From Staphylococcus muscae (lineage in GTDB: Bacteria > Bacillota > Bacilli > Staphylococcales > Staphylococcaceae), in contig NZ_CP027848.1 of assembly GCF_003019275.1 (NCBI RefSeq), forward strand, positions 372,001 through 436,000: a stretch of DNA of 64,000 nt, written 5' to 3'. Positions 22,406 to 31,447 of this stretch are shown here, piece after piece. Below the pieces are notes generated by a model. The model was not told the origin of the DNA, did not search any database, and saw nothing but the letters and a program-made list of their open reading frames with translations. Both the position numbers and the translations under genes were made by a program. Within the stretch, counting starts at the first letter, position 1, and each line of letters opens with the position of its first letter.

Positions 22406-22720
22406 ATGGCAACTGTAACAGTCACTGAAAAAACATTTAATGAAACAATTGAAAAAGGTATCACACTTATCGATTTTTGGGCGACATGGTGTCCACCTTG
22501 TCAAATGCAATCACCAGTCTTAGAAGAATTGAGCAATGATTTAGAAGGTAAAGTAACAATTGGAAAAGTAGATGTTGATCAAGAACAAAACTTAGCAGCT
22601 CAATATCAAATTCAAAGCATCCCGACATTGTTGATTTTTAAAGATGGTCAATTAGTACAAAGTTTAGTAAGATTTAATCCAAAATCAAACTTAGAAAATG
22701 TGTTAGCACAATATATGTAG
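22406..22720 (+). CDS. Thioredoxin with WCPPC active site
   Basis: A 104-residue thioredoxin fold. The active site reads FWATWCPPC (C29, C32), differing from the usual WCGPC; a Pro-Pro dipeptide occurs in thiol-reducing TlpA/ResA- and some Trx-like proteins. The cis-proline loop SIPTLLIFKDG is present. No signal peptide or membrane helix is seen, so it is cytoplasmic. AAAGGAGAG precedes the ATG. It lies 52 nt after the ahpD-like gene and should be the redox partner of the nearby thioredoxin reductase. Confidence 0.9.
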   Translation: MATVTVTEKTFNETIEKGITLIDFWATWCPPCQMQSPVLEELSNDLEGKVTIGKVDVDQEQNLAAQYQIQSIPTLLIFKDGQLVQSLVRFNPKSNLENVLAQYM

Positions 22721-22754
22721 TAAACTAAAAAGACTAAAAAAGGAGTTGTAAACA

Positions 22755-23108
22755 ATGGAAAAAGTGATTAATTACAATGATTTGATGAATAAAATTGATA
22801 AAAAAGATAAACTATTATTATATGTTATGTCAGAAGGATGCAGCGTTTGTCATGCTGATTTTCCAAGAGTAGATGCATTGGCCAAAAAACATGAAATGGA
22901 AAGTGTACAAATCATGGTAAATGAAATTCCAGAAGCTGCTGGACAATTATCACTGTTTACAGCTCCTGTTGTAATACTATTCTACAAAAGTAAAGAAATG
23001 CATCGACAAGCAAGAATTATTAACTTTGAAGAGTTAGAACAACGCATCGTTGAACTAAAAACATTTGAAAATAATTCATATGAATCTATCTTTTCAAAAA
23101 AACAATAA
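22755..23108 (+). CDS. Thioredoxin-like protein with CSVC motif
   Basis: A 117-residue cytoplasmic thioredoxin-fold protein. It lacks the tryptophan before the active site, which reads SEGCSVCHADFP (C29, C32), and has a cis-proline loop FTAPVVILFYK. It resembles the YtpP/thioredoxin-like small proteins of Bacillales. It is the last gene of the cluster, 34 nt after the WCPPC thioredoxin, and is followed by a strong terminator. It may act as a second electron carrier or a thiol chaperone; function is inferred from fold and position. Confidence 0.82.
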   Translation: MEKVINYNDLMNKIDKKDKLLLYVMSEGCSVCHADFPRVDALAKKHEMESVQIMVNEIPEAAGQLSLFTAPVVILFYKSKEMHRQARIINFEELEQRIVELKTFENNSYESIFSKKQ

Positions 23109-23158
23109 ACTAAATGAATTCATATACGTATCCAATCATTGAAAATAAAATATTTTGT

Positions 23159-23191
23159 AATGGACTGTGTCATGACGCAGTCCATTTTTAA
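23159..23191 (+). terminator. Terminator of the tetR-trx cluster
   Basis: A 12-bp stem (23159-23170 with 23175-23186, one G-T pair), CATG loop and TTTTTA. The remaining stretch to 23356 is AT-rich with no gene seen. Confidence 0.9.
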
Positions 23192-23356
23192 TTATGTTTC
23201 AGATAAATGGTGATAGAAAATTAGTATCTTTACGATAAAAATCTCTTTATTAAGTCGATATGCCTTTTTAACTACAATTTATTTATATTCGATAATAAAG
23301 AAAATATCGGGTATTTATAATTTTTAAGGTAATTATTAAAAACTTCTAATAATTTG

Positions 23357-23385
23357 TTGACGAAATTATCAGACTAATATAATAA
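23357..23385 (+). promoter_or_regulatory. Promoter of oppA
   Basis: TTGACG (23357-23362) with TATAAT at 23378-23383 (15-nt spacer) or TAATAA at 23380-23385 (17-nt spacer), about 40 nt before oppA. Confidence 0.6.
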
Positions 23386-23422
23386 TTGTAAATAAATAGA
23401 CACAAAATAAAGGGGGAATTTT

Positions 23423-25138
23423 ATGAATAAACGATGGCGTTCTATTTCTATATTGTTTATTTGTCTAGTTTTTGTTTTGGCAGCATGTGGCAAAGGGGAT
23501 TCAAATTCGGGGGACAACAAAAGCAAAACCGAAAAAAGTGATGCTAAAGGGGGCACACTAAATGTCGGTATTGCAGAACCACCACAAGGGGACTTCCAAA
23601 GTATTTTTGCAGGTTCGAAAGGTGACGATGACGTCATCAATTTTTTCAACGATTCTTTAGTTGATTTTGATGACGAATTAAATATCAAACCTAAAATTAT
23701 ATCTTGGGAGCAAAAGAAGGATGACAAGCTTACATATACATTCAAGATGAAAAAAGGTATTAAATGGCAAGATGGCAATCCTTTAACAATTAACGACTGG
23801 ATTTTTACTCTAGAAACATTAGCTGATCCTGACTATGATGGACCACGCTATGACTACGTAGAAGGTGTTAAAGGTGCGGAAGCAAAGCGTAAAGGTGAAG
23901 CTGATACAATTGAAGGCATCAAAAAAATTGATGACTACACAATGGAATTAACATTTAAAGAAAATAAAGCAAACAACTTATTAAATCTTTGGACAAGTGC
24001 AGTGATTAGTGAAAAGATTTTCAAAGATATTCCAGTAAAAGATATGGCAAAATCACCAGAAGTTCGTAAAAATCCAATCGGTATTGGACCTTACAAAGTA
24101 AAAAGTATTGTAGACGGTGAATCAGTAACATTAGAAAAATTTGATGACTATTGGCAAGGTGAACCAAAACTTGATAAAGTCAACCTTCGTGTAGTTGAAC
24201 AAACATCTATGGCACAAGCATTAGAAAGTGGCGAAATTGATATGTCTACTTTATCACCACCCGTTGCGAAAGAAATCAGTGATAATGGGGCAGAAAATCT
24301 TTCATTATTAAAAGCACCATCTACATCTTATACGATTGTCGGTTTTGTATTGAATGACTATGATAAAAAAACACAAACAATTGGAAAGGAACGTCCAAAG
24401 TATCAAGATAAAAAGTTACGTCAAGCTATGGCACATGCGATTAACCGTAAAGAATGGATTGAAGCTTTCTATTACGGCTATGGTAAACCATTAAGCGGCT
24501 TAATCCCATCAGCTCACTGGAGTGGTGCAGGCAAAGATGACGTACACACTTATGAATATGATGTGAAAAAAGCGGAGAAACTATTAGATGAAGCAGGTTA
24601 CAAAGATAAAGATGGTGATGGTTGGAGAGAAGATAAAGATGGTAAACCATTCGTAATCAACTTGAAGCACTATGCCGGCTCTAACCCAACATTTGAACCA
24701 CGTACGGCAGCACTTAAAGGTTATTGGGAAAAAGTTGGATTGAAAACAAAAACAGAAATGGTTGAGTTCGGTAAGTTCGGTGAAGACCTAGAAAATGCTG
24801 AAAAAGATATGGAAGTTTATGTAAGAACTTGGGTACAAGGTGCAGATCCAGATCTATCTGGCTTATACAAATCTAATGCGTTATGGAATGAATCACGTTA
24901 CAACAATGAAAAAGCTGATAAATTGCTTGAAGATGCAGTTGACGGTGACGTTGTAGGTGAAGATAAAGATAAACGTAAAGAGAAATATCTCGAATGGCAA
25001 AAGACAATGGCAGAAGACGTACCTGTTATTCCTATTGTTGAACTTGAAGATGTAACAGCTGTAAGTAGCAAAGTGAAAAACTTTGAAGTATCTCTTAGAG
25101 GAACAAACCCAATTTATGAATGGACTGTTGAAGAATAA
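23423..25138 (+). CDS. oppA: Oligopeptide ABC transporter substrate-binding lipoprotein
   Basis: The extracytoplasmic peptide receptor of an Opp transporter, anchored by lipid. The 571-residue protein begins with a signal peptide and lipobox LAAC (C22). The SBP family 5 pattern follows (LTYTFKMKKGIKWQDGNPLT near the start of the mature domain, then KLRQAMAHAINRKEW). A Gly/Asp-rich linker follows the lipobox. The gene order A-D-F-B-C resembles staphylococcal Opp4-type rather than Opp3 operons. A hairpin between oppA and oppD should leave more of the receptor mRNA than of the rest. Peptide range cannot be read from the sequence. Confidence 0.92.
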   Translation: MNKRWRSISILFICLVFVLAACGKGDSNSGDNKSKTEKSDAKGGTLNVGIAEPPQGDFQSIFAGSKGDDDVINFFNDSLVDFDDELNIKPKIISWEQKKDDKLTYTFKMKKGIKWQDGNPLTINDWIFTLETLADPDYDGPRYDYVEGVKGAEAKRKGEADTIEGIKKIDDYTMELTFKENKANNLLNLWTSAVISEKIFKDIPVKDMAKSPEVRKNPIGIGPYKVKSIVDGESVTLEKFDDYWQGEPKLDKVNLRVVEQTSMAQALESGEIDMSTLSPPVAKEISDNGAENLSLLKAPSTSYTIVGFVLNDYDKKTQTIGKERPKYQDKKLRQAMAHAINRKEWIEAFYYGYGKPLSGLIPSAHWSGAGKDDVHTYEYDVKKAEKLLDEAGYKDKDGDGWREDKDGKPFVINLKHYAGSNPTFEPRTAALKGYWEKVGLKTKTEMVEFGKFGEDLENAEKDMEVYVRTWVQGADPDLSGLYKSNALWNESRYNNEKADKLLEDAVDGDVVGEDKDKRKEKYLEWQKTMAEDVPVIPIVELEDVTAVSSKVKNFEVSLRGTNPIYEWTVEE

Positions 25139-25158
25139 GGCTTAGATGAAAGATGTTT

Positions 25159-25196
25159 AAAGGATTGGGCAATCGTACTGCTCAATCCTTTATTTT
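25159..25196 (+). terminator. Intra-operon hairpin between oppA and oppD
   Basis: A 13-bp stem (25159-25171 with 25179-25191, one G-T pair) followed by TATTTTC. A leaky terminator here would make the binding protein in excess over the ATPases and permeases. Confidence 0.75.
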
Positions 25197-25235
25197 CGCT
25201 AACAACACAATAAAAAGGGGATAGGGGGCACTTTT

Positions 25236-26249
25236 ATGAAAGATAAAGAACTTTTAAAAGTGAAAGACTTATGTGCAGGTTTTGAAATCAATGGCAAGCG
25301 ATACAATGCAATTTCAAATATTAACTTAACAATTAATAAGGGAGAGGTCATGGGCATTGTAGGTGAGTCAGGATCAGGAAAATCTGTACTTAGCATGTCA
25401 ATTATGCGTTTGTTACCTGATAAAATTGGTGAAATTCATAGCGGTGAAGTACATTTCAAGCAGAATCGAATTGATAACCTTTCAATGAATGATTTTAACA
25501 AAATACGTGGGAATGAGTTGGCAATGATCTTCCAAGAGCCAATGACATCACTCAATCCTGTATTCACGATTGGAAACCAAATGGTTGAAATGATGGTCAA
25601 TCATCTTGATGTAAATAAGTCACAAGCAAAAGAACGTGCAATTACATTATTGAAACAAGTAGGGATTCCACGTGCTGATGAAGTTGTTAATTCTTATCCA
25701 CATCAACTTTCTGGTGGAATGCGTCAGCGTGTCATGATTGCGATGGCAATCTCATGCTCACCAGAGTTACTGATCGCTGATGAACCGACAACAGCACTCG
25801 ATGTGACCGTACAAGCGCAAATATTAGAACTTTTAAAGTTTATTCAACAAGATAATGATATGGGGATTATATTCATCTCGCATGATCTTGGCGTCATATC
25901 CGAAGTGTGTGATAACGTCGCTGTGATGTATGCTGGAGAAATTGTCGAACGTGCGAGAGTAGAAGATATTTTTAATGAACCGAAACATCCATATACGAGA
26001 TTGTTGATTAACGCAATTCCACGTTTGGACATCAAACAAGAACGATTGGAAACAATTGAAGGAACGGTACCTGGACTCGATGAACTTCCAGAAGTAGGCT
26101 GTAAGTTTGCGAATCGATGTCCACATGCAATGCCAGCCTGTACTCAACAAAATCTCAGAACTATCCATATTAATGAAACACACCGTGTCTCGTGTCATTT
26201 ATTTGACGAAACTGTAATGGCAGAAGGGGGTCCAACACATGTCGAATAA
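25236..26249 (+). CDS. oppD: Oligopeptide ABC transporter ATP-binding protein OppD
   Basis: One of two ATPases powering the peptide importer. The 337-residue protein has Walker A GESGSGKS, signature LSGGMRQR, Walker B LLIADEPTTALD and the H-loop ISHDLG. The C-terminal oligopeptide/dipeptide extension has cysteines in GCKFANRCPHAMPAC that in this family can bind an iron-sulfur cluster. A GGGG-rich site precedes ATG 25236. It overlaps oppF by 11 nt. Confidence 0.93.
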   Translation: MKDKELLKVKDLCAGFEINGKRYNAISNINLTINKGEVMGIVGESGSGKSVLSMSIMRLLPDKIGEIHSGEVHFKQNRIDNLSMNDFNKIRGNELAMIFQEPMTSLNPVFTIGNQMVEMMVNHLDVNKSQAKERAITLLKQVGIPRADEVVNSYPHQLSGGMRQRVMIAMAISCSPELLIADEPTTALDVTVQAQILELLKFIQQDNDMGIIFISHDLGVISEVCDNVAVMYAGEIVERARVEDIFNEPKHPYTRLLINAIPRLDIKQERLETIEGTVPGLDELPEVGCKFANRCPHAMPACTQQNLRTIHINETHRVSCHLFDETVMAEGGPTHVE

Positions 26250-27228
26250 TTCAATTTTAGAAGTGAAAAATTTAAAGCAATACTATCCGATTAAAGGAGG
26301 GGTCTTTAAACGTAAAGTCGGAGAAGTAAAAGCGGTAGATGTCATTTCTTTCACTGTTAAAGAAGGGCAAACAGTAGGCCTTGTAGGTGAATCTGGATGT
26401 GGTAAATCATCTGCTGGACGTACAATTTTACGTTTACAAGATGTCACTTCAGGTGAAATCCACTTCTGCAACCAAGACATTACGCATTTAAAAGGAAAAG
26501 CACTTCGTGAAGCCCGTAAAGGATTTCAAATGGTGTTCCAAGATCCGTATGCATCTCTCAATCCAATGCAAATGGTGGGCGACATTGTTGGGGAACCGAT
26601 TCGGAATTATTATAAAAAGTCTCAAAAAGAAATTGAGAGCGAAGTAAAAGATTTATTAAGACGTGTCGGTTTAAATGAACAATCTTACTACAAATATGCA
26701 CATGAGTTTTCTGGCGGTCAAAGGCAACGTGTCGGCATTGCAAGAGCACTTGCTTTAAAACCAAAACTGATTATTGCTGACGAACCAGTAAGTGCACTCG
26801 ATGTATCCGTTCAATCTCAAGTGTTAAATATTATGGACGAACTCCAAGAAGAATTTGGATTAAGCTACTTGTTTATTGCACATGATTTAAGTGTTGTAAA
26901 ACATGTGAGTGATTATATCTGTGTGATGTATTTAGGACATATTGTCGAACAAGGGCCTGCCGAAGCGATTTACAATCGGCCACAGCATCCTTATACACAA
27001 TCTCTCATCTCAGCTATTCCAGAAATTCGTCCAGGTGAAAAGAAAGAGAGAATCTTGTTACATGGGGATCTTCCTTCACCGAGTGATCCACCAAAAGGTT
27101 GCCCGTTCCATACAAGATGTCCAGTAGCAAAAGAAGAATGTCGCACACAAAAGCCGGACTATCGACGTGTTGAACAAGATCACTATGCAGCGTGTATTCT
27201 GTTAGAAGAAGAGGTGTTTCCGCAATGA
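26239..27228 (+). CDS. oppF: Oligopeptide ABC transporter ATP-binding protein OppF
   Basis: The second ATPase of the importer, 329 aa. Walker A GESGCGKS, signature FSGGQRQRVGIARAL, Walker B IIADEPVSALD and H-loop IAHDLS are intact. The C-terminal extension carries PPKGCPFHTRCPVAKEEC, matching the cysteine cluster in OppD. The N-terminal KQYYPIKGGVFKRKVGEV segment is typical of OppF. It overlaps both oppD and oppB by a few nucleotides, so the four genes are translationally coupled. Confidence 0.93.
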   Translation: MSNNSILEVKNLKQYYPIKGGVFKRKVGEVKAVDVISFTVKEGQTVGLVGESGCGKSSAGRTILRLQDVTSGEIHFCNQDITHLKGKALREARKGFQMVFQDPYASLNPMQMVGDIVGEPIRNYYKKSQKEIESEVKDLLRRVGLNEQSYYKYAHEFSGGQRQRVGIARALALKPKLIIADEPVSALDVSVQSQVLNIMDELQEEFGLSYLFIAHDLSVVKHVSDYICVMYLGHIVEQGPAEAIYNRPQHPYTQSLISAIPEIRPGEKKERILLHGDLPSPSDPPKGCPFHTRCPVAKEECRTQKPDYRRVEQDHYAACILLEEEVFPQ

Positions 27229-28187
27229 CAACATTAATTATTAGACGTTTTTTACTTATGATTCCATTACTGATTGGCATGTCAATTGTTATCTTTATGC
27301 TTGCGAAGCTTCAGCCGGGTGATGCTTTTACCGGTCAAATGGATCCAAATGTAAGTGCAAGCTATTATGAAGAGCAGCGTGAAAAACTCGGACTCAATGA
27401 TTCTATCCCTCAACAATATATGACGTGGGGTAAAAATGTACTTCAAGGGGAACTCGGTGACTCAATTCGTTATAAACGCCCTGTCATTGATTTAATTGAA
27501 GAACGAATGCCGAATACGATTTTATTAGGTGTCATCAGTATCGTGATTACATACCTTATCTCATTTCCACTGGGTATATTGTCAGGTCGCAAACCGTATA
27601 GTCCCATCGATTACAGTATTCAATTTATCAATTATTTAATGTTAGCCATTCCTTCATTCGTTGCTGGTGTGTTCGCAATTTATGTTTTTGCTTTCCAACT
27701 TGGCTGGTTCCCATTCTCAGGATCTGTTGCGATTGGCCTCGAAAGTGGTACGTTTGAGTATTACATGAGTAAACTATATCACTCCATCTTACCGGGAACA
27801 GTTCTTGGGTTATTATCAACCGCTAGTTATGTACAATTTTTGAGAAATGACATTATCGAAAATTCACGAAGAGATTATGTCAGAACTGCACGTTCAAAAG
27901 GTTTATCAGAATCGACGATTTATAATAAACATATACTTCGAAATTCAATTATCCCAATCGTTACATTCTTCGGGGCTGATGTATTATCTGTCTTTGGTGG
28001 TGCAGTGATTACTGAAACGATCTTCTCATATCCAGGCATTGGTAAGTTATTAATTGATTCAATTAGTGGGAAAGATTATCCACTCATGATGGCACTTCTC
28101 CTATTTTTCTCATTTTTAGGTTTATTAGCAAATCTGATTTCGGATATCGCATACAGTATTGTGGATCCACGAATCAAGAGTAATTAG
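27225..28187 (+). CDS. oppB: Oligopeptide ABC transporter permease OppB
   Basis: An inner-membrane permease with about six helices. The ATG at 27225 overlaps the oppF stop (ATGA-type junction); an in-frame start at 27192 lies inside oppF and is less likely. Family features are the N-terminal RRFLLMIPLLIGMSIVIFML helix, the extracellular QPGDAFTGQMDP stretch and the coupling-helix motif with RTARSKGLSESTIYNKH. It pairs with OppC to form the channel. Confidence 0.92.
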   Translation: MTTLIIRRFLLMIPLLIGMSIVIFMLAKLQPGDAFTGQMDPNVSASYYEEQREKLGLNDSIPQQYMTWGKNVLQGELGDSIRYKRPVIDLIEERMPNTILLGVISIVITYLISFPLGILSGRKPYSPIDYSIQFINYLMLAIPSFVAGVFAIYVFAFQLGWFPFSGSVAIGLESGTFEYYMSKLYHSILPGTVLGLLSTASYVQFLRNDIIENSRRDYVRTARSKGLSESTIYNKHILRNSIIPIVTFFGADVLSVFGGAVITETIFSYPGIGKLLIDSISGKDYPLMMALLLFFSFLGLLANLISDIAYSIVDPRIKSN

Positions 28188-28198
28188 GAGGGGAAATT

Positions 28199-29092
28199 AT
28201 GTCAAAAGAAATTAAACAAAAGAACCGTTCGCCATTACAGATAGCGCTTCAAAAATTTAAAAGAAACAAACCAGCGATGACAGCAAGTATCATCTTAGCT
28301 TTAATATTCATCATTTCACTTTTGTCACCATTTCTCGCACCACATGATCCGAACGTACAAAATTTAGTGTTAATTAAAGGGCAGATGTCAGCTGAACATT
28401 GGCTTGGTACTGATTCTGGTGGTCGTGATATATTTAGTCGTCTTCTATACTCTGGCCGTGTTTCACTCACGTTTGGATTAATTACGACTGTTGGATTAAT
28501 GGCTATCGGAATCGTTATCGGTATGATTTCTGGATATTATGGTGGATGGGTAGATACAGTCTTAATGCGTTTTACTGAATTTGTCATGCTCTTCCCATTC
28601 ATTCCGTTTGCGGTTGTATTAAATGCGACATTTAGTGGCAAGATTGAAAATCAATACGGATCAGCGATTGTCTTAGCTGTGGTGCTTATTGCCTTGTCTT
28701 GGGTTGGTGTCGCACGTATCGTCAGAGGAAAAGTGATGCAAGAGAAGGAGAATGAATATTTCTTAGCGGCAAAGTCAATTGGAACACCCGTGCATAAAAT
28801 ATTATTCAAACACTTATTCCCAAATATTTTAAGTGTTGTCATTGTACAAGCAACATTAATTTTTGCGGTACAAATTGTTGCAGAAGCGGGGCTTAGCTTC
28901 TTAGGATTTGGTATTGATAAAACAGTACCGACATGGGGAAATATGTTAAGCGATGCACAAGAAGGAGATATTTTACGTGGGAAACCATGGATTTGGATGC
29001 CACCAGCAATTGCAATCACTGTGACAATTCTTTGTATCAACTTTATTGGTGAAGGATTAAAAGATGCTTTAAATCCTAAGTCACGCCATTAG
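28199..29092 (+). CDS. oppC: Oligopeptide ABC transporter permease OppC
   Basis: The second permease subunit, 297 aa. It has an N-terminal cytoplasmic segment (KFKRNKPAMTAS) and a first helix (about 31-46). The family signature LGTDSGGRDIFSRLLY follows, with a binding-protein-dependent transport domain whose coupling helix is near EYFLAAKSIGTPVHKI. GGAGGGG precedes the ATG, 11 nt after oppB. The transcript ends at a 17-bp hairpin downstream. Confidence 0.92.
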   Translation: MSKEIKQKNRSPLQIALQKFKRNKPAMTASIILALIFIISLLSPFLAPHDPNVQNLVLIKGQMSAEHWLGTDSGGRDIFSRLLYSGRVSLTFGLITTVGLMAIGIVIGMISGYYGGWVDTVLMRFTEFVMLFPFIPFAVVLNATFSGKIENQYGSAIVLAVVLIALSWVGVARIVRGKVMQEKENEYFLAAKSIGTPVHKILFKHLFPNILSVVIVQATLIFAVQIVAEAGLSFLGFGIDKTVPTWGNMLSDAQEGDILRGKPWIWMPPAIAITVTILCINFIGEGLKDALNPKSRH

Positions 29093-29118
29093 ATACTTTA
29101 ATAATATAAGAGTAAAAG

Positions 29119-29170
29119 GGTATATCTATAAAATCTTCATTTGGATTTTATAGATGTACCTATTATTTTG
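29119..29170 (+). terminator. Terminator of the opp operon
   Basis: A 17-bp stem (29119-29135 with 29144-29160, one G-T pair), 8-nt loop, then TATTATTTTG. It marks the right edge of the accessory block. Confidence 0.8.
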
Positions 29171-29236
29171 TTGCTTGCATCATACTCGTATATCATACAT
29201 ACTAAAGTTAAATATATAGGGAAAAAGGAGAAAAAA

Positions 29237-30007
29237 ATGAAACACCAATTTTCAAGAAATGAACTTGCGATCGGGCAAGAAGGACTTGATCGCCTTAAAA
29301 ATACAACGGTTGTCGTACTAGGTGTAGGCGGCGTCGGATCATTTGCGGCAGAAGCATTAGCACGTACGAACATCGGGCATATTATTTTAATCGACAAAGA
29401 TGATGTCGATATTACAAACGTCAATCGTCAGTTACACGCTTTAACGACAACAATCGGTCAAAGTAAAGTAACATTGATGGAAGAACGTATTAAACTGATT
29501 AATCCAGATTGTAAAGTCACATCATTACATATGTTCTATACTGAAGAGACATATGAACAACTATTCGATGACTATGACATTGATTATGTTGTTGATGCCA
29601 GTGATACAATTATTTATAAAGTGCATTTAATGGAGCAATGTTTACAACGCGGTATCCAAATTATTTCAAGCATGGGGGCAGCAAACAAAACAGACCCAAC
29701 ACGCTTTGAAATTGCAGATATTTCAAAGACACATACAGATCCGATTGCACGTATTATTCGCCAAAAGTTAAAACAAAAGAAAATTTATCGTGGTATTCCA
29801 GTTGTTTTCTCCGATGAAAGTCCTATCGTCATACGTGAAGATGTGAAAGCAGTTGTCGGTGATGCACAAGGTAAAAATCGAAAAGCACAGATGCCACCCG
29901 CTTCAAATGCTTTCTGTCCAAGTACAGTAGGCTTAATTATGGCAAGTTATGTATGTAACAAAATTGTAGAAGATATTCCTGTTACACGTATTAAAGATAA
30001 ACAATAA
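29237..30007 (+). CDS. tcdA: tRNA threonylcarbamoyladenosine dehydratase TcdA
   Basis: TcdA (CsdL/YrvM) uses ATP to cyclise t6A37 of ANN-decoding tRNAs to ct6A. From ATG 29237 (AAAGGAG upstream) it is 256 aa. The ThiF/E1-like fold shows VVLGVGGVGSFAAEALART nucleotide binding, the DKDDVDITNVNRQ adenylation motif and the C-terminal ASNAFCPSTVGL block. In related genomes it follows aspS directly, so the preceding 11.5 kb looks inserted. An open frame extends upstream to 29141, across the opp terminator, and is not coding. Confidence 0.92.
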   Translation: MKHQFSRNELAIGQEGLDRLKNTTVVVLGVGGVGSFAAEALARTNIGHIILIDKDDVDITNVNRQLHALTTTIGQSKVTLMEERIKLINPDCKVTSLHMFYTEETYEQLFDDYDIDYVVDASDTIIYKVHLMEQCLQRGIQIISSMGAANKTDPTRFEIADISKTHTDPIARIIRQKLKQKKIYRGIPVVFSDESPIVIREDVKAVVGDAQGKNRKAQMPPASNAFCPSTVGLIMASYVCNKIVEDIPVTRIKDKQ

Positions 30008-30011
30008 AGCA

Positions 30012-30040
30012 AAAACGCCTCATATTGTGGGGCGTTTTTA
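30012..30040. terminator. Bidirectional terminator between tcdA and rarA
   Basis: AAAACGCCTCA (30012-30022) pairs with TGGGGCGTTTT (30028-30038). A-run on one side and T-run on the other allow it to serve both convergent genes. Confidence 0.88.
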
Positions 30041-30052
30041 TGTGTCTATAAA

Positions 30053-31318
30053 CTATTTCTGTTGTTTTTTGATATTCTCATAGATTTGTTTCATCTGTTG
30101 TTCAGTCTTAGATGTTTCTTTTGGCTGATAATACTGTTTATTTTTAAGCTTATTTGGTAAGTATTGTTGTGCGACAAACCCTGAATCATAACTATGTGGA
30201 TATTTGTATCCAATTGCTCGACCTAGTTCTTTTGCACCACTGTAATGTCCATCTCTCAAATGATCTGGTATTTGTCCGACATGCCCTTTGCGAATATCAG
30301 AAAGTGCACCATCAATAGAAGTAATTGCTGAATTAGATTTTGGCGACAGACAAAGTTCAATCACTGCTTGGCTCAGTGGGATACGTGCCTCTGGAAATCC
30401 AAGGCGTTCAGCAGCTTCTATTGCTGCAAGTGTACGTTGTCCTGCACTCGGTGATGCAAGTCCGATATCTTCATAACTAATCACTAATAGACGTCGTGCA
30501 ATCGTCGGTAAATCTCCAGCTTGAATAAGACGTGCGAGATAGTGTAAAGCAGCATCGACATCACTCCCACGAATGGACTTTTGGAATGCACTCATCACGT
30601 CGTAATGCATATCACCATCTTTATCACTTAAAAATGCGCCACGTTGTAGACAATCCTCTGCATCTTGTAATGTGATATGTGCAGGTTTTGTATTCGCACT
30701 CAATACCGCAAGTTCTAGAGCATTCAACGCACTTCTAACATCGCCTTGACTCTGTGTGGCGAAGTATTCAAAGGCATCGTCATCGATCGTTGCGTCATAA
30801 CTTTTTAATCCTCGTTCATCGTCTTCTAATGCCTTTTTTAGAGCTTGTTTAATATCATCTGGGCCTAGAGGATAGAGTTCAAAGATTTGTGCACGTGACC
30901 GTATCGCCGGGTTTATTGCGTGATATGGATTTGAAGTTGTAGCACCAATCAAAACAATTTTGCCATTTTCAAGATGTGGTAACAAAAAGTCTTGTTTCGC
31001 TTTATCAAGTCTATGAATCTCATCGAGCAACAGAATAACTTGTCCTGACATTTTCGCTTCTTCTACAATCAATTGCATATCTTTTTTTGTATTTGTAACG
31101 GCATTCAACTGGCGAAACTTAAAGGCAGTACTACCAGCAATCGCCTGAGCAATGCTCGTCTTACCAATGCCTGGAGGGCCATAAAATATCATTGACGATA
31201 AGCGTTGAGCTTGAACCATACGTCGAATAATCCCGCTATCACCTACAAGGTGTTGTTGTGCAATGACTTCGTCGATATTGCGTGGTCGCATACGGGAAGC
31301 TAAAGGTTCGGTTGTCAT
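30053..31318 (-). CDS. rarA: Replication-associated recombination protein RarA (MgsA)
   Basis: RarA is an AAA+ ATPase of the clamp-loader superfamily that acts at stalled replication forks. The start is ATG at 31318, where AGGAGG lies 6 nt upstream on the minus strand and the protein begins MTTEPLASRMRPRNIDEV; a longer frame reaches 31357. The product is 421 aa with Walker A FYGPPGIGKTS, Walker B LLLDEIHRLDK, sensor GATTSNPYHA and the C-terminal tetramerisation domain (HYSGAKELGR). It is divergent from cymR across a 130-nt promoter region. Confidence 0.95.
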   Translation of the reverse strand: MTTEPLASRMRPRNIDEVIAQQHLVGDSGIIRRMVQAQRLSSMIFYGPPGIGKTSIAQAIAGSTAFKFRQLNAVTNTKKDMQLIVEEAKMSGQVILLLDEIHRLDKAKQDFLLPHLENGKIVLIGATTSNPYHAINPAIRSRAQIFELYPLGPDDIKQALKKALEDDERGLKSYDATIDDDAFEYFATQSQGDVRSALNALELAVLSANTKPAHITLQDAEDCLQRGAFLSDKDGDMHYDVMSAFQKSIRGSDVDAALHYLARLIQAGDLPTIARRLLVISYEDIGLASPSAGQRTLAAIEAAERLGFPEARIPLSQAVIELCLSPKSNSAITSIDGALSDIRKGHVGQIPDHLRDGHYSGAKELGRAIGYKYPHSYDSGFVAQQYLPNKLKNKQYYQPKETSKTEQQMKQIYENIKKQQK

Positions 31319-31372
31319 GGAATACCTCCTGTTCGTATTATCGAGTGAATGACTCAACTATTATTTGTACTC

Positions 31373-31401
31373 TTGTCACAATGGTATTATAATAATATAA
31401 A
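31373..31401 (+). promoter_or_regulatory. Promoter of cymR
   Basis: TTGTCA (31373-31378), a 17-nt spacer and TATAAA (31396-31401), about 45 nt before cymR. The AT-rich spacer is a plausible autoregulation site, but no operator was assigned. Confidence 0.65.
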
Positions 31402-31447
31402 TAGTGAAAAATTGTAAGCAAATAGGATGGATAGGTGAGATGATTTA

